Positions 63,912 through 64,000 of a stretch of DNA of 64,000 bases are shown piece by piece (position 1 is the first letter of the stretch; each line of letters starts with the position of its first letter). The notes below the pieces were generated by a model. The model worked only from the letters and a program-made list of their open reading frames with translations, made no database searches and had not been told where the DNA came from. Made by a program: the position numbers and the translations under genes. Origin of the DNA: Neisseria elongata subsp. elongata (GTDB taxonomy: Bacteria > Pseudomonadota > Gammaproteobacteria > Burkholderiales > Neisseriaceae); contig NZ_FOPS01000002.1 in assembly GCF_900113545.1 (NCBI RefSeq), positions 124,001-188,000 of the forward strand. Direction: 5' to 3'.

Positions 63912-64000
63912 TCAGACGGCCTTCGGCTTCATAATCACCATGTGCCGTTCGGCTTCCAGCATCGGCACGGACAGTTTGTCCACTTTCATGATTTCCACGT
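63912..64000 (-). CDS. C-terminal end of an unidentified gene
   Basis: A minus-strand frame enters from the right edge and ends EAERHMVIMKPKAV-stop; the last codons and stop (63912-63914) lie inside a DUS. Only 29 residues are visible. The family is not recognised. Confidence 0.5.
   Translation of the reverse strand, partial: VEIMKVDKLSVPMLEAERHMVIMKPKAV

Noticed and set aside
1-64000. CRISPR arrays, tRNA genes, rRNA genes, complete insertion sequences or prophage
   Set aside because: None recognised by eye; the only high-copy repeat is the DUS. A tRNAscan or ISfinder run could overturn this.

Overview
The window is a 64 kb piece of a Neisseria chromosome. The clearest sign is the very frequent DNA uptake sequence (DUS), almost always in the AG dialect AGGCCGTCTGAA, lying singly or as inverted pairs between genes and also inside reading frames. 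The gene content agrees: minCDE-oxyR, pilF-pilG-pilD, a PilC/PilY1 tip adhesin, a regulatory phosphotransferase (PTS) set, an Nps/Npa-type kinase/regulator pair and an lrgAB pair. The AG dialect, and intact Nps/Npa genes (reduced to a relic in the pathogens), point to a commensal rather than N. meningitidis or N. gonorrhoeae. The species cannot be fixed from this sequence.

Layout. 1-3.2 kb: tail of an unknown gene, two small hypothetical genes and priA. 3.3-5.5 kb (minus): TlpA-like thioredoxin, thioesterase, a conserved hypothetical, a CYTH-domain protein and HemJ. 5.6-9.6 kb (plus): small hypothetical, lrgAB, parC. 9.7-13 kb (plus): Nps/Npa two-component pair. 13-18.1 kb (minus): PepSY-like secreted protein, pyrD, DUF924 protein, secreted esterase, ftsX-ftsE. 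18.2-21.6 kb (plus): minC-minD-minE-oxyR, rsfS. 21.8-23 kb (minus): gamma-carbonic-anhydrase-like protein and an Lrp regulator. 23.4-25.4 kb (plus): efeU-efeO iron uptake. 25.7-27.8 kb: divergent kdsD and tal. 28.1-32.5 kb (minus): rpsI-rplM, 6S RNA, zapA with a coiled-coil partner, gpsA, and a histidine kinase with no adjacent regulator. 33-40.1 kb (plus): phosphate permease, then AT-rich pilF-pilG-pilD running into coaE-zapD-yacG. 40.2-43.4 kb (minus): rpmE, slyX, a Na+/H+ antiporter and an RpfE-like hypothetical. 43.6-44.9 kb: M23 peptidase. 45.2-49.3 kb (minus): AT-rich pilC. 49.6-55.5 kb: pgk, GNAT protein, TlpA-like protein, arsC-like, ydcF-like, metK, grxC, secB. 55.6-59.8 kb (minus): 2-hydroxyacid dehydrogenase, small membrane protein, valS. 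60-61.2 kb (plus): two secreted proteins. 61.3-63.7 kb (minus): ptsI, ptsH, EIIA. The window ends in the C-terminus of a further minus-strand gene.

How the genes work together. Four groups stand out: division and placement of the septum (ftsEX, minCDE, zapA, zapD); type IV pilus assembly and control (nps/npa, pilF, pilG, pilD, pilC and perhaps the M23 peptidase); redox and peroxide handling (oxyR, two TlpA-like proteins, glutaredoxin, arsC-like); and a PTS phosphorelay with no sugar permease in view. Inverted DUS pairs serve as terminators at many operon ends, and some DUS supply the stop codon of the gene next to them.

The less ordinary items are the metK leader (promoter, ten-codon open frame, terminator), the second DUS dialect (AGGTCGTCTGAA) seen only inside priA, parC and valS, the direct repeat flanking the esterase gene, the orphan histidine kinase, and efeUO without efeB. 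No CRISPR array, prophage, complete insertion sequence, tRNA or rRNA gene was recognised.
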